Source: Elysia marginata (taxonomy: Eukaryota; Mollusca; Gastropoda; Plakobranchidae). From it: a DNA stretch of 64,000 bases. Numbering within the stretch: the stretch's first letter is position 1; each line of letters opens with the position of its first letter. Under the pieces are notes generated by a model that saw only the letters and a program-made list of their open reading frames with translations, searched no databases and was not told where the DNA came from. Made by a program: the position numbers and the translations under genes. Below, in pieces: positions 34,218-45,168 of the stretch. Location: positions 219,632-283,631 of the forward strand of contig BMAT01007964.1 in assembly GCA_019649035.1 (NCBI GenBank), given 5' to 3'.

Positions 34218-35048
34218 ATGAAAAAAGGATTATTTTTAGATTTAGATGGAACACTTCTTGATTCTCATTATAAGATATCAGAAAAAAATAGAGAGGCCAT
34301 TAAAAAAGCTAAAGAAAAAGGGTGAAAAATTTATCTGGCTACAGGTAAATCATTTTTAATAAGTAACAAATGAGCTTTCGATTTAAAAATAGATACTCCA
34401 TTAATAACATCCCAAGGTCAAGTTATTGTTAAATATCCGCTTGAAATTATTAAGTTTATGACTCAAGATTTTGGATATACTAAAAGAATTTTAAAATCAG
34501 ATATTTTAAAACCCATTTTGAAAAATTGGACAATAGAAACTATAGATGCTTTTTGAACATTAAGAAAAGAAAATAATCAAACACTAAAATTAATTGATAA
34601 TTATGAAAAAAAGATTTTTGAATATAGTGAAAAAAATGAACAAGATTTACTTCACTCAGCAATTATAGGAATATATTTTGATATTCCAAAAACCAAAGAT
34701 GAAAAACTTCTTAAATTAATGAGAAAACTAAATAGAGCTTTTCCATCTAAAGATTTTCAGTATTGATATACCGAATATGATTCTACAACAATTACTGTGA
34801 AGCCAAGGGCAGTTAATAAGTGAACAGCTATTCAAATTATTAAAGACATGGATAAATTAGATTTTATTGCAGCAATTGGAAACGGTTATTCTGATCGTCC
34901 TATGATACTAAATGCTGATATCGGTATTGCTATGAAAAATTCTCAACAAAAAGTTAAAGATTCAGCAAACTGAGTTTCAAAATATGATAATGATGAAGAC
35001 GGCGTTGCTCATGAAATTGAAAAATTATTAAAAGTAGTAAAAGACTAG
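34218..35048 (+). CDS. HAD-superfamily Cof-type phosphatase (second copy)
   Basis: 276 residues. Motif I LDLDGTLLDS (7-16), ATGKS, and a motif IV that reads IGNGYSDRPMI instead of the usual GD-x-x-ND. Same class as 16456-17283 but only distantly similar. Several TGA Trp. TATAAT (34206-34211) 6 nt before the ATG. Divergent from guaC. Substrate unknown. Confidence 0.85.
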
Positions 35049-35058
35049 TTGTGTCTTT
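35040..35058 (+). terminator. Weak terminator overlapping the HAD stop
   Basis: AAAGAC / GTCTTT stem with a 7-nt loop, followed by ATTTATA that leads into the whiA TATAAT (35064-35069). Confidence 0.5.
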
Positions 35059-35075
35059 ATTTATATAATATTATT

Positions 35076-35900
35076 ATGTCATTTGCACAAATCATAAAAA
35101 ATGAAGTACTACACCAAGAATTTAATGAAGAGCAAGCTCTTGCTTTTTTTAGAGGAATAATTGCTTCAGCAGGTCAAAGAAATGGATCTAAAACAGTAAT
35201 CAAATTAAATAAACAAAATATTTCTCAGGTTGTTAGGGATTTACTTAATCAAATTAATATCAAAAATAAATTATCTCAAGAAAATAAAAATTGAATAATC
35301 GTAAATAATGATTTAAAAATTGGGGAGATTAAGCAACCTGGTTATTATTTTGCAGGAGTCTTTGTAGGTGGAGGATCAATTTCTGACCCCAAATCCACTT
35401 CATATCACTTGGAAATACAACTTTATTCTTCTGCTGAAGCTAATAAAATTAAAAGTTTTTTGAACAAATATAATTTTGAATTTAATATTATTCAGAGAAG
35501 AAAATTATGAGTTTTATATTTAAAAAAATCTGATCAAATATCCGATTTTCTAAAAGCTATTCAGGCTTTTAATGCACTTTTATTATTTGAAGATGCCCGA
35601 ATCGAAAGAGATTTTAAAAATCAACTAAACAGATATTCAAATCTTGACACTTATAATCAAAAAAAGCTTGCTAAATCTAGTGATAATTTTATTAAGCAAT
35701 ATAAAAAAATTATTCATTTAAAATTATTAAATAAGTTTAGGAAAGAGGAAAAAGTTTTTTTTGAAATAAAATTTCAAAATCCATATTCCTCTCTTTCAGA
35801 ATTAACAACTTTATACAATAAAAAAACTGGGCTTAAAAAAACAAAATCTGGCTTAAATCACTATCTTATAAAATTAAGAAAATTAATTAAAAATGTATAA
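35076..35900 (+). CDS. whiA: DNA-binding protein WhiA
   Basis: 274 residues. Family with an N-terminal LAGLIDADG-like fold and a C-terminal HTH; in mollicutes WhiA is reported to affect ribosomal-protein operon expression. MSFAQIIKNEVL at the start, GYYFAGVFVGGGSISDPKSTSYHLEI (the degenerate endonuclease core) and LSELTTLYNKKTGLKKTKSGLNHYLIKL (HTH) at the end. Two TGA Trp. TATAAT 6 nt before the ATG. whiA is not with its usual bacterial neighbours (rapZ/yvcK). Confidence 0.93.
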
Positions 35901-35908
35901 TTTTTATT

Positions 35909-36952
35909 ATGGAAAACATAGTTGATTGAATTAGCTCTTGAACAATGGATGGTAAACTTTCAATTTTGGTTTTCTTAGCTTTTTCTGCAGTTCTTTTATT
36001 TGCTTCTATTAAATTAGTTAAATATGCAGATATCATTATAGCTAAAACAAAATTTGGTGGTGCTTTTATTGGTGGTGCTTTTATTGCAGGAATCACTTCA
36101 TTTCCTGAAATGATTACGGAGATAGCGCAATCAGCTAGTGGTAATCCTGGTGCTGGTATATCAGATGATTTAGGATCTAATGCCTTCTCGGCCTTATTAA
36201 TAGCTTTTGCAGCATTATTATTTTACAAAAATAAAATATTTAATTACGTTGATAAGTGAACCAAAACATCTATGTTTCTTTCTGCTGGCCTAGCTTTTGT
36301 AATATTTATATTTTTAATTTTGGGTAAAGATGTTCACATAGGACAAAAAGGAACTTTTGTTATAGGTATTATTCCAATGATATTCTTTGCTTTTTATATT
36401 TATTCATTAAGATTAACTTATAAATATGGTGATACAAAAGAATTTGATAAGGAATTATCCATAAAAGATAAGCATATATCTGTTAAATCTTCTGCTTGAT
36501 TATTTACTTTCTGAGGTTTTGTTATAGCCGCTTTATCACTATTTGTTAATTGATCAGCTTCTGCAATGATAGATAGTTATAATATGACATCCAGATCTGT
36601 TGGGGGAATATTTTTAGCAATAATAACTTCCTTGCCAGAAATAATCGCTTTCTTTGCTCTTTTAAGAAAAAAACAATCGATGGCAGCAATAGCTGCACTT
36701 ATTGGTTCTCATATGTTTAATGTTGGAATGCAATTTTTTGGAGACATGTCTTATAAAAATGATTCAATTTATAATGTGAAAGAAGTTCAAGCTGTTTGAC
36801 CTATTGCACTTATGACAGGATGCATGATGATTATTTTGGCTATTTATTCTGTATTTTCGAAAAAAATTAAGCATAATTGAATAAGAATATTAATTCCAAC
36901 ACTAGTAATATCAATATATTCTATCAGTTGAGTATTTATATTTGTTTTTTAA
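35909..36952 (+). CDS. Calcium/sodium antiporter-family (CaCA) membrane protein
   Basis: 347 residues, about ten TM helices in two halves. The two alpha repeats of the family are seen: TSFPEMITEIAQSASGNPGAGISDDLGSNAF (near residues 70-100) and TSLPEIIAFFALL...ALIGSHMFNVG (near 232-268). The second repeat has GSHMFN where GSNIFN is common. Many TGA Trp. TATAAT (35896-35901) is 7 nt before the ATG, the only gene of the leaderless set with 7. Ion specificity is not certain. Confidence 0.85.
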
Positions 36953-37003
36953 TTTATGTTTGGTTATTTTATATATAATTAATTTAGTAAAGTTGGAGGA
37001 ATT

Positions 37004-37234
37004 TTGTCAGTATTAATTTGAATTATGTTTGCAATATCTGCAATTTTAATAATTGTGTCCTTTATTATGTCTCCTGAATCAAATGGTTTTTCTGGCGCAT
37101 TAGTGGGCTCTTCCGATTTAGATTTATTTAAAATTTCCAAAGAAAGAGGAACAAAAAAGGTACTTAAATGAACCATGTTTTTATTAGGTTTTACTTTAAT
37201 GCTAGTGGCCCTCATTATAAGGATTTATATTTAG
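37004..37234 (+). CDS. secG: Protein-export membrane protein SecG
   Basis: 76 residues. Subunit of the SecYEG channel. Two TM helices (about 4-20 and 56-75) linked by a Ser/Gly-rich loop with GFSGALVGSSDLDLFKISKERG, the SecG pattern (GL.G.....F...RG). No ATG fits the first TM; I use TTG at 37004, which follows the SD GGAGGA by 3 nt. Followed after 1 nt by rnr, the usual secG-rnr pair. Confidence 0.88.
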
Positions 37235-37235
37235 C

Positions 37236-39356
37236 ATGTTTGATATAGAAGTCTTAAAAAGAATCCTTTCAAAAGGACAAGCTACATTCCCAGAGCTTGC
37301 TAAAAAAATGAATGTTCCAAGGGACAAAAATCAAGAATTTACCAAATTTTTATTTAGCAATGTTAAAAGAAAAATTATTTTCACTAACCAAGATAGAAAA
37401 TATTATATTCCGGAATTATTAGAAAAAATTAAGGGAACAATTAGATTAAATCAAAGAGGTTTTGGTTTTTTAGATAAAGAAGATGGCACCTCTATTTTTG
37501 TAACTGCTGGAAATATTAATAACGCAATGGATGAAGATGAAGTTTTATTGCAGACTTTTAAAGACCCAGATAAAGAAGATGCCCTGCAAGGTTACGTTAT
37601 TAAAGTCTTAAAGAGATCAAGAGAAAAATTTGTAGGTTCAATTAAAAAGTTTGGAGATAAATTTGGAATTTTGCCACTTGATCCTAGAATAAGAGGAAAA
37701 TTCAGATTTATTAATGAAGATAAATTAGAGGAAAAACAAGAAGTAGTAGTTAAAATTATAGAATATGGTCCCCATCCAAAAGTTGAACTTGAAATGATAA
37801 TAGGTGTTGAAGGAGATGCATCACTAGATATTCTTGCTTCTATTTATGACTCTGGAGTTCCTTTTGAATTTGATCCACAAACAATTAAAGAAGCAAAACA
37901 ACTTCCTCCAAATATTGATAATGAAAATATTGATGGTAGAAAAGATGTTAGAGAAAGATTAATAGTAACAATCGATGGTGATGACACCAAAGATTTTGAT
38001 GATGCTATTTCAGTAAGAAAATTAAATAACGGAAATTATTTACTTGAAGTTCATATTGCTGATGTTACTCACTATGTAAAAGAAGGAACATCATTAGATG
38101 CTGAAGCTAAGTTAAGGGGCACCTCTATTTATTTAGCTGATAGAGTTATTCCAATGTTGCCAACAGAACTTTCAAATGGAATTTGCTCACTTAATCCTAA
38201 TGTGGATAGATTTGTGCTTTCTTGTGAAATGGAAATTGATAAAAAAGGTAATACTGTTAAATATGAAATTTATCCAGGAATTATAAATTCAAAATATAGA
38301 TTAACATATCAGGAAGTTAATAAGTTTTATAAAAATAAAAAGAATTTCCAGGATAAACATCTTGAGAAAATGCTCAATGATGCTAAGGAACTTTCAGATA
38401 TTATAAGAAAATTTAAAATTAAGGAAGGGTACATTGATTTCGAAATTGAGGAATCAAAAATAATTGTTGACGAAAAAGGAAAAACAACTGACATTGTTGT
38501 TAGAGATAGAGATTTTTCTGAAATGCTAATTGAAGATTTTATGGTTAGAGCCAATGAAACAATTGCCTATCATGCATTTTCAAAAGAATTACCATTTATA
38601 TATCGTGTTCATGATAAACCAGATTCAGAAAGAGTTATTAATTTGCAAAATGTTGTGGATGTTTTAGGACTAAAAACCAAAATCCCTCAGACAGATAATC
38701 CCAAGGACTTTGCAATAGCTATTGAAAAATTAAAAGAATCTAGATTTGATGATTTTATCAAAATAATGATGCTGAGAACCATGGCAAAAGCCATTTATTC
38801 GCCTATCAATATTGGTCATTTTGGTTTAGCTTCTGATCATTATACACATTTTACTTCACCAATTAGAAGATATCCTGATTTAATGGTTCATAGAATGTTA
38901 AGAACTTATTTTTTTGATAATAATTTAGATTCTAAAACACAAAAGCATTTTGATTCAATACTTCCTCATATTGCTAAAATTAATTCTGAAGCAGAACAAA
39001 AGGCCGTTGATTTAGAAAGAAAAGTGTCTGATATAAAGAAAGCAGAATTCTATGAAGATAAGATTGGGGAAACTCACCAAGGCACAATTGTATCAATGAT
39101 GAAATTTGGTTTTTTTGTTGAATTTCCTAATAAAGTAGATGGACTTTTAAGTATTGCAAATTTGACAGATGGATCTTATAAATTAGATAAGACAGGATAC
39201 AAACTCACAAATGGCAAAAGAACATTTACTGTAGGTGATAAAATTGAAGTAACTATAATTGGCACTTCAAAAAATGAAGGTAAAATAGATTTATGTCTTT
39301 CTAGCCAATATGATAAACTAATGAAATATAAAGAAAGACCAGAGTTAAAAAGATAA
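37236..39356 (+). CDS. rnr: Ribonuclease R
   Basis: 706 residues, uninterrupted even in the standard code (no Trp needed). 3'-5' exoribonuclease degrading structured RNA. HTH-like N-terminus, cold-shock domains (about 65-210), RNB catalytic domain with TIDGDDTKDFDDAI (Asp cluster, about 248-261) and ERVINL..., then an S1 domain (GTIVSMMKFGFFVEF near 617). The tail after S1 is short. Coupled to secG. Confidence 0.97.
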   Translation: MFDIEVLKRILSKGQATFPELAKKMNVPRDKNQEFTKFLFSNVKRKIIFTNQDRKYYIPELLEKIKGTIRLNQRGFGFLDKEDGTSIFVTAGNINNAMDEDEVLLQTFKDPDKEDALQGYVIKVLKRSREKFVGSIKKFGDKFGILPLDPRIRGKFRFINEDKLEEKQEVVVKIIEYGPHPKVELEMIIGVEGDASLDILASIYDSGVPFEFDPQTIKEAKQLPPNIDNENIDGRKDVRERLIVTIDGDDTKDFDDAISVRKLNNGNYLLEVHIADVTHYVKEGTSLDAEAKLRGTSIYLADRVIPMLPTELSNGICSLNPNVDRFVLSCEMEIDKKGNTVKYEIYPGIINSKYRLTYQEVNKFYKNKKNFQDKHLEKMLNDAKELSDIIRKFKIKEGYIDFEIEESKIIVDEKGKTTDIVVRDRDFSEMLIEDFMVRANETIAYHAFSKELPFIYRVHDKPDSERVINLQNVVDVLGLKTKIPQTDNPKDFAIAIEKLKESRFDDFIKIMMLRTMAKAIYSPINIGHFGLASDHYTHFTSPIRRYPDLMVHRMLRTYFFDNNLDSKTQKHFDSILPHIAKINSEAEQKAVDLERKVSDIKKAEFYEDKIGETHQGTIVSMMKFGFFVEFPNKVDGLLSIANLTDGSYKLDKTGYKLTNGKRTFTVGDKIEVTIIGTSKNEGKIDLCLSSQYDKLMKYKERPELKR

Positions 39357-39367
39357 AGGAAAAATTA

Positions 39368-40101
39368 TGAAAATAGAGGAATTTTTAAATAGAACATCTG
39401 TAAAAGATTTTGATCAAAAACCAATGTCTCAAGAAGATATAGAAATAATTACTAAAATAATTAATAATTCTCCAACATCAACAAATGCCCAGCAATTTTC
39501 AGCAATTATTTTTACTAAGCAAGAAGATAAAGATTGATTCTCTAAAAATAATTGAAATCAAAAACATATTGCTGATTCAGCTGCATTCATTTTATTTGTT
39601 GCAGATAGAACCAGAGCTAAATATGGAGCCAAGCATTTTACTAATGAATATGTTGCAACTCATGAGTTCTATAGAGGAATGATTGATTCTACAATAGCTG
39701 CAACTTATGCACATGATGCTCTAATCACAATGGGTTATGGAGTTACATTTGTTGGTGGGGTAATAGCTTTTGCTGAAGAAATAGAAAAAAGATATAACTT
39801 ATCAAAAGATGCTCAAGTAGTTGTTGCTTTATCAATTGGAAAGCCAACAAAAATTAATGAATTTAAACCCAAAATGAATAAAGTCTTTCTTGATAAATAT
39901 GATAAAGAAGAAACTATTAAAGAATTGCTCACATATGATCATTTAATGAGAGATTATTACAAAGAAAGAGGAAATAATAATGACTTTATTAAATATCAAG
40001 CTAAAATGATTGGACCTGATGCAAATGAATATATGGAATTTGCTTTTACTAAGAGCGGAAAATATATTCAGAAACATATAGATATAGCTAAAGAAAAATA
40101 A
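39368..40101 (+). pseudogene. Nitroreductase-family protein, frameshifted
   Basis: Read from ATG 39368, the frame gives MKIEEFLNRTSVKDFDQ and then hits TAG at 39440. From about 39418 the frame shifted by one base continues as PMSQEDIEIITKIINNSPTSTNAQQF ... to TAA at 40099, giving a full NfsA/NfrA-like protein of ~244 residues. RTSVKDF is the FMN phosphate motif, SPTSTNAQQF the second. One A appears to be missing in the AAAA run at 39417-39420. Either a sequencing/assembly error in a homopolymer or a real inactivation. An internal ATG at 39424 would lack the FMN motif. Confidence 0.85.
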
Positions 40102-40130
40102 AAGAGCAAATTTTTGCTCTTTTATTTTTT
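40100..40130. terminator. Terminator between convergent genes
   Basis: Stem AAAAGAGCAAA / TTGCTCTTTT region with a short T loop, then TATTTTTT. Ends the nitroreductase; it can also serve the minus operon ending at 40144. Confidence 0.82.
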
Positions 40131-40143
40131 AAAGTCTTTTATG

Positions 40144-40785
40144 TTAATCTAAATAAGGATCTCTAGAAGATTTATAAATTGAATTCGAAATAATAAATGT
40201 TATTTGTTTGTCTTTTTTATTTGTGCTTGATTCATAATTAATGATTTCTAAAAATTCAATTTCCATATTTGGAGGAAGCGCTTTATGTATATTTATTGAA
40301 TTTAATTGAAGAGACTGAATTTTTGAATTTTTATGAATATTTTTTAAAGAATCCCCAGCTCTTAAAGAAATCATAATTTTTCCATTGGGTTTCAATATTT
40401 TTTTTGCATCTTTAAGAAAAATTTTAAATTCTTCATATTCTAAAAATAGTAAAGATCATCTAGAATAAATTAGATCAATATCTTTTTCTTCTCAATTTCC
40501 AATATTTCTAGCATCCATTGCTCTAAATGTGCCTTTAAATTCTGACTGAAGATCTGCAATAAACTTAGAAGATATATCAAGACCAGAAAGCTTCGCCCCA
40601 GCTTTAAAAAATCTCCCCATATCTCTTCCTGAACCAACTCCAATTTCTAATATTTTCATTTTTTTTAAATCAAATCTTTTTTTAATAATATTAAATTGGT
40701 AGTCTGAAATGGAAAAATCCTTCATTTTTTTATTTTGATATAAGTTATAACCTTTTGTTTCTCATCATTTTTTTTCTTTATTCAT
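40144..40785 (-). CDS. Class I SAM-dependent methyltransferase
   Basis: 213 residues. Motif I ILEIGVGSGRDMGRF (about residue 45), acidic LSGLDIS as motif II, and IYSRWSLLFLEYEEFKIFL then LKPNGKIMISL as in UbiE/Tam-like enzymes. Substrate unknown. Starts 8 nt inside the ABC ATPase end, so it is the last gene of the iron-type ABC operon. MNKEKKWWETKGYNLY at the start includes two TGA Trp. Confidence 0.82.
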
Positions 40786-41563
40786 AATTATTTCCCTTAT
40801 TTTTTATTGAATTAAAATCAATAATATGTGGCTTTTTATTTACTTTGGAAATTGTTGTATTTACACCAAGTAATTTTTTCATATTCTTTTTGTTTATGAT
40901 TTTGATTCCTCCGAATTCAATAACTCTCCCATTTTTAAGCATTAAAATTTTGTCAGAAAATTTTGAAACCAAATTGATTTGATGTGATGCTATTATTAGT
41001 AGCTTATCTTTTTTGAGTTTATTTAATATTTCAAAGATTTGAATTTGATACTTAAGATCTAAATAATTTGTTGGTTCATCGAGAATTATTATTTTTGTTT
41101 CTTGGATCAAACACATGGCAATAAGCACACGTTGTTGTTGACCACCTGAAAGTTCACTGTAGTCATTTTTGTAAAGTTTTTTAACACCTAATTTTTCTGC
41201 ATATTTATTAATAATTTTTTTATCTTTAGGCATTAATATACCTAAAAAGTTAGTGTATGGAAATCTACCAATTCTCAAAACTTCAAATACAGTTGTTTTC
41301 TCGGGAAAATTAATTTTTTGAGGCAAAAATGAAATTGTTTTAGGAAAATCTTTTTTCTTAAAAGACTTAACATCTTTATTATTAACAAAGATGCTGTTAG
41401 GCGTTTTGAAACCTGGCTGTATCAAATTAATGAGTGTAGATTTTCCTGATCCATTTTCCCCAATAATTGAATATAAACCTTTTTCTTCAGTTTTAAAACT
41501 AACATCATAAAGAACTTTAGATTTTCCCCCATAAGAAAAATTTACATTATTTATTTTTATCAT
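40778..41563 (-). CDS. Iron/siderophore-type ABC ATPase (FecE-like)
   Basis: 261 residues. Walker A GENGSGKST (35-43), LSGGQQQRVLIAMCL signature, Walker B IIILDEPTNYLDL, H-loop IASHQ. Similar in type to the fragment at 1-335. Gene order SBP-permease-permease-ATPase on the minus strand matches Fec/Fhu/Btu systems. 2 nt behind the permease; SD AAAGGA in its end. Confidence 0.92.
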   Translation of the reverse strand: MIKINNVNFSYGGKSKVLYDVSFKTEEKGLYSIIGENGSGKSTLINLIQPGFKTPNSIFVNNKDVKSFKKKDFPKTISFLPQKINFPEKTTVFEVLRIGRFPYTNFLGILMPKDKKIINKYAEKLGVKKLYKNDYSELSGGQQQRVLIAMCLIQETKIIILDEPTNYLDLKYQIQIFEILNKLKKDKLLIIASHQINLVSKFSDKILMLKNGRVIEFGGIKIINKKNMKKLLGVNTTISKVNKKPHIIDFNSIKNKGNNYE

Positions 41564-41565
41564 AT

Positions 41566-42516
41566 TTATCCTTTCACTACCCTATGCAAGAAATAAGGTA
41601 TAGAAATCATTGTTGCTGCTATTCCTACTGGATAGTATAGTCCAAATCATATATTAAATATAAAATTAGCAACCAAGCAAATTATTGCTGCTATAAAACC
41701 AGATAATATAGCACTTCACTTTCTATTTCCTATAAAATTCATAGAAATGTTTGCTGCAATTATTCCAAGGAATGCAACTGAGCCCATTAACATAAATGCC
41801 ACAGCAGCATTTAGCCCTACTATTATAATTATTTGAACATAAATTAATTTAAATCTAATCCCTAAATTCTTAGCTAATGTCATGTTTGTATTAACAATAT
41901 ATATTGATTTATAAATTCCGATGTATCAAACAACTGTTAGAAGAGATATACTCATTATTCCTATCAACATCATATTGGAATAGTTTTCACGAACCCTACC
42001 AAGAGTTAGATCCATGACTGAACTAGCCTCGGTTGAAGGAAGTCTCCTTAAATACATATAAGCACCTGCCATGAACACGTAATTAAGAAATATACCTGTT
42101 AGCACAATGGTTCTTTTATTGATTGTGCCTTTTCTCAAAGAAAAAAACATGACAACACCTGTTATTAATACTGATATTCCTATGGACATCATTGGTATTA
42201 CTTTATTAAATAGAAAAGATAAATCAATTGATACGAACATCATGTAATAAATGAATGCCACAACTAATAAGTTAAAGGAAGCAATACCAAAGAAACTTAT
42301 GTCTAATATTTTGTTTTTTGTGGCCCTTTGTAATATATATGTTGCAAAACCAATTGCAAATGCTGCAGTTATAATAGTGGAAATTTTATTTATTCTTAAC
42401 CTGAAAATAAAGTTATTAGAAATTTTTATATTACCATCTCTTAAGATTAAGGATAAAATTGCAATTATAATTAATATCACAAAAACCAAGGAGAATCTAA
42501 ATAAATGTTTAAACAC
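41566..42516 (-). CDS. FecCD-family ABC permease (second subunit)
   Basis: 316 residues, about nine TM helices. Starts with GTG (42516) behind AGGAAGG; no ATG fits. FecCD features: LAKNLGIRFK (coupling-helix region) and GSVAFLGIIAANI (family G.I.FVGL..PH) near residues 235-260. TGA at 41926 and elsewhere is Trp. It overlaps the first permease by 8 nt. Confidence 0.87.
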
Positions 42517-43477
42517 TTTTGCCGCCTTCCTTTCATATCACAAATATGAACATGGGTGCAACGGCAAATAATATTGTTATAGATCTTGGTATTGCAAATT
42601 TATAAAGAATAAGTTGAGAAATGATTAATAATATGATGTTTATTATCACTGAAAAGAAGGCTAAACTTAATGTGTTGTTAGTTTTGAGAACATATCTTAA
42701 GATGTTGGTAGCTATTATCCCTAGAAATGCTAGTTGTCCCATGAAGTAAACTGAAGCTATGATAATTAGAAGATTTCCCAATGATACCATTAGATAGGTT
42801 TTAGTTACAGAAAAGCCACTTTTACTTGCTATTATTTTTGCCTTTTTTATTAAGTTAATTCTTTTTGAATAAAATATTAATATACCAATACCGAAAATCA
42901 TCATGGGTCCTACATATCATAATTTATCTCACATTGGATTACCATTAAGATCTGTCAATCCTAACAGAACCGATTGGGGAAGAGATTGCAAGTCTCTTAA
43001 AATGTAATTAATTATTGACACTAGAGCCGTAATAGCTAAACCAATCAGAATTGCTTGGTTTCCAACTTTCTTATTTTTTCTTAAGATTAAATAATTAATT
43101 AGTATTGGGAATATAGATCCCAAAAACATAAATACAAGAATATAAATGTTAGAATTAACTCTAAGATACATCCCGAGTATCATACCAAATGATGCAGCAG
43201 AGCCTATACCTAATGTTGATGCTGTTGCTATATTATTATTATTTATGTTTTGAATTGTTGCAGAGGAAAACGAAACGCTGATAGCTACAACAATTAATGC
43301 TACTGAGACTATCTTAGTAGTATTAATATAAAGTTCGGTATTTCAATCTCTTATCACTTCTTTAGTTGATACGAAGCCATTTTCCCTTATATGAAATAAT
43401 AAAAATGAGCAAGCTAAAAATAGGCACGTTCATATGCCTATTTTTATTCAATTATTATTTAATAATTTTTCTTTCAT
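42509..43477 (-). CDS. FecCD-family ABC permease (first subunit)
   Basis: 322 residues, about nine TM helices. ASTLGIGSAASFGMILG (family P.LGI..GA) near residue 88 and MGQLAFLGIIATNILR near residue 240 mark the FecCD family. Read through several TGA Trp codons including 42926 and 42533. It starts 7 nt after the lipoprotein gene, SD AAGGAG. Confidence 0.88.
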
Positions 43478-43484
43478 TTACTCC

Positions 43485-44774
43485 TTAAACTCAAGTTTTT
43501 GTTGTTGTGTTGAATGTTAATAAGTCTTGTGGCTGGTACAAATTTTTTCAAATAGGATTGTAATTTGTTTTATATGTTGGATTTCCAATAATATCTTTTT
43601 CAATAAAGTCCATTGATAAATTAGCACCAATAGCTCCACCAAGCATCGAAAGTCCTCATGTATCATATTCTGAAATAACAATATTATTGTTAGGTGCTTT
43701 AGCAGCTTCAGTGCTTAACATTCCTTTTAATTCATCTATGATGCTTTGATTATTCGGATGAACACCACTATCTGGCGTTGTTGCATGATTTGCTTGATTA
43801 TCTCAAGTTGTTTCAGGGCTTACATCATAGGGATCTTTAAGAAAAATGATTTTATCAACTTTTCCTTTGAATGCTTCTTTCAATTGACTTACAGATGAGT
43901 TGTTTGAAGCATTATTTCTATCAGCTGCCGTTGCTTTACCTGCATATTTATAAACAATTCCTTGTCCCGAAAGAACAGGGGCCGCTAAGTTTTTATCAAA
44001 ATCCGGAAACCTAATTTTTTCATGTTGATATAATTGGTGGGCTCTAGCTGGAGCAACAACAGAATTTATAATAGCAGCCCTATCTGCAGAGTGTCATTCA
44101 CCCATTACCAATAAAACATTTAGCGGTTTTGTTAAATTATCAAGATCTTTCTTAAGTTTCTCTTCTCTTATTTCTCATTTGGAAATGATATCATTTGCTC
44201 TTTTGGTAAATATTTCTGAGTTAGACATTTTGTCAAATGCTTTAGCTAGGTGTAAAGTTTCATGCTTTCATAATAGCTCACCTTCTATTGATTCTGCATA
44301 ATCCTCATTATAGATGTCAATTTTATTTCTCATAGCTGAGATCTTTCCGTTGGGGTCTGATTTTTTGCCAGTTACAAAAGCATCTAAATCTTCTTGTATT
44401 GCACGTTCTTTATCTCAATCCTTAAAATTTCGACTATTTAGATTATAATTTGCCTGATTTTTTCTTGTTTGATGTATAAATTCACCTAGATATTTTTCAT
44501 AATTTAATTTTTTAGTCGAAGCTATATCTGATCTATAGTGGGCTGATATGGGAACTCTTAAAGAAGTAACAATATCATGGTTTCTCACGTATCCTGTAAT
44601 AACTTTCCCATTTTCAAAATTCTTTAAAACGCCATTTTCATTTATGCTTCTAGACATAATTTTTTTAAAATTTGCTTTATGTGAGTCTTCAGCTCCAGCA
44701 CCACAAGAAATCACTGCTGTGACTGGTGCTGCTACAATAGCAAGATTTAAAATTCCTAGTAGTATTTTTTTCAC
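43485..44774 (-). CDS. Substrate-binding lipoprotein of the iron-type ABC transporter
   Basis: 429 residues from a GTG start at 44774 (SD GGAG 5 nt upstream). Signal peptide with lipobox AVISC, acylated Cys24. The mature protein has VLLVMGEW and IVISEYDTWG segments, consistent with a two-lobed periplasmic-binding fold, but it is longer than most FecB proteins. N-terminal third is Lys/Asn-rich. Assigned as binding protein by position ahead of two FecCD permeases and a FecE ATPase. Ligand unknown (siderophore, heme or cobalamin possible). Confidence 0.82.
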
Positions 44775-44803
44775 TTTTTCTCCTTTTAATAATTTGTAAA
44801 AAC

Positions 44804-44832
44804 ATTATACATAAAAATACATTTTTTGTAAA
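44804..44832 (-). promoter_or_regulatory. Promoter of the iron-type ABC operon
   Basis: On the minus strand: -35 TTTACA (44827-44832), 17-nt spacer, -10 TATAAT (44804-44809). Expected start near 44797, giving a ~23-nt leader with an SD, unlike the leaderless genes elsewhere in the window. Confidence 0.7.
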
Positions 44833-44842
44833 AAATATATTA

Positions 44843-44900
44843 AAAAATGTGATATTTACCACAAAAATATAGTATAAAAATGTGGTTATTACCACAAAAA
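44843..44900. repeat. Two tandem palindromes, TGTGRT-N4-ACCACA
   Basis: Site 1 at 44848-44863 (TGTGATATTTACCACA) and site 2 at 44881-44896 (TGTGGTTATTACCACA), centres 33 bp apart, with shared A-rich flanks. They lie just upstream of the -35 of the ABC operon and behind the stop codon of the 44908 gene. Either tandem operators for a dimeric regulator or two small terminator hairpins of the upstream gene (T-runs follow each on the minus strand). Confidence 0.7.
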
Positions 44901-44907
44901 TATATAC

Positions 44908-45144
44908 CTATTTTTTAAAAACATCATTAACTTGGTGAATTCTGAAATAGCTTTTTCCATATGGTTCAATGTATTGCTCATCAATATCAAAAACATAAAT
45001 ATTATCTCAATCTTCATATTCACTTATACAAATTTCAATGTTAATTAAATCTTTTTTAATATAGTAATATTGAAATCCGTTGATTGTAAATTTAATACTA
45101 TCTCCACTTTTTGAATATCCGCAAGGAATTAAATTAATCTCCAT
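44908..45144 (-). CDS. Small protein, unknown function
   Basis: 78 residues, hidden in the standard code by a TGA Trp. MEINLIPCGYSKSGDSIKF start; acidic and aromatic (EYEDWDNIYVFDIDEQYIEPYG in part), probably beta-rich, no TM. Not recognised. Sits between dus and the ABC operon on the same strand. Confidence 0.62.
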
Positions 45145-45168
45145 AACTAAATTTTATGCTTAAAAAAT

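Noticed and set aside
44881-44896. Palindromes as certain operators
   Set aside because: Kept as a candidate only, because the same hairpins followed by T-runs could be terminators of the upstream small gene.
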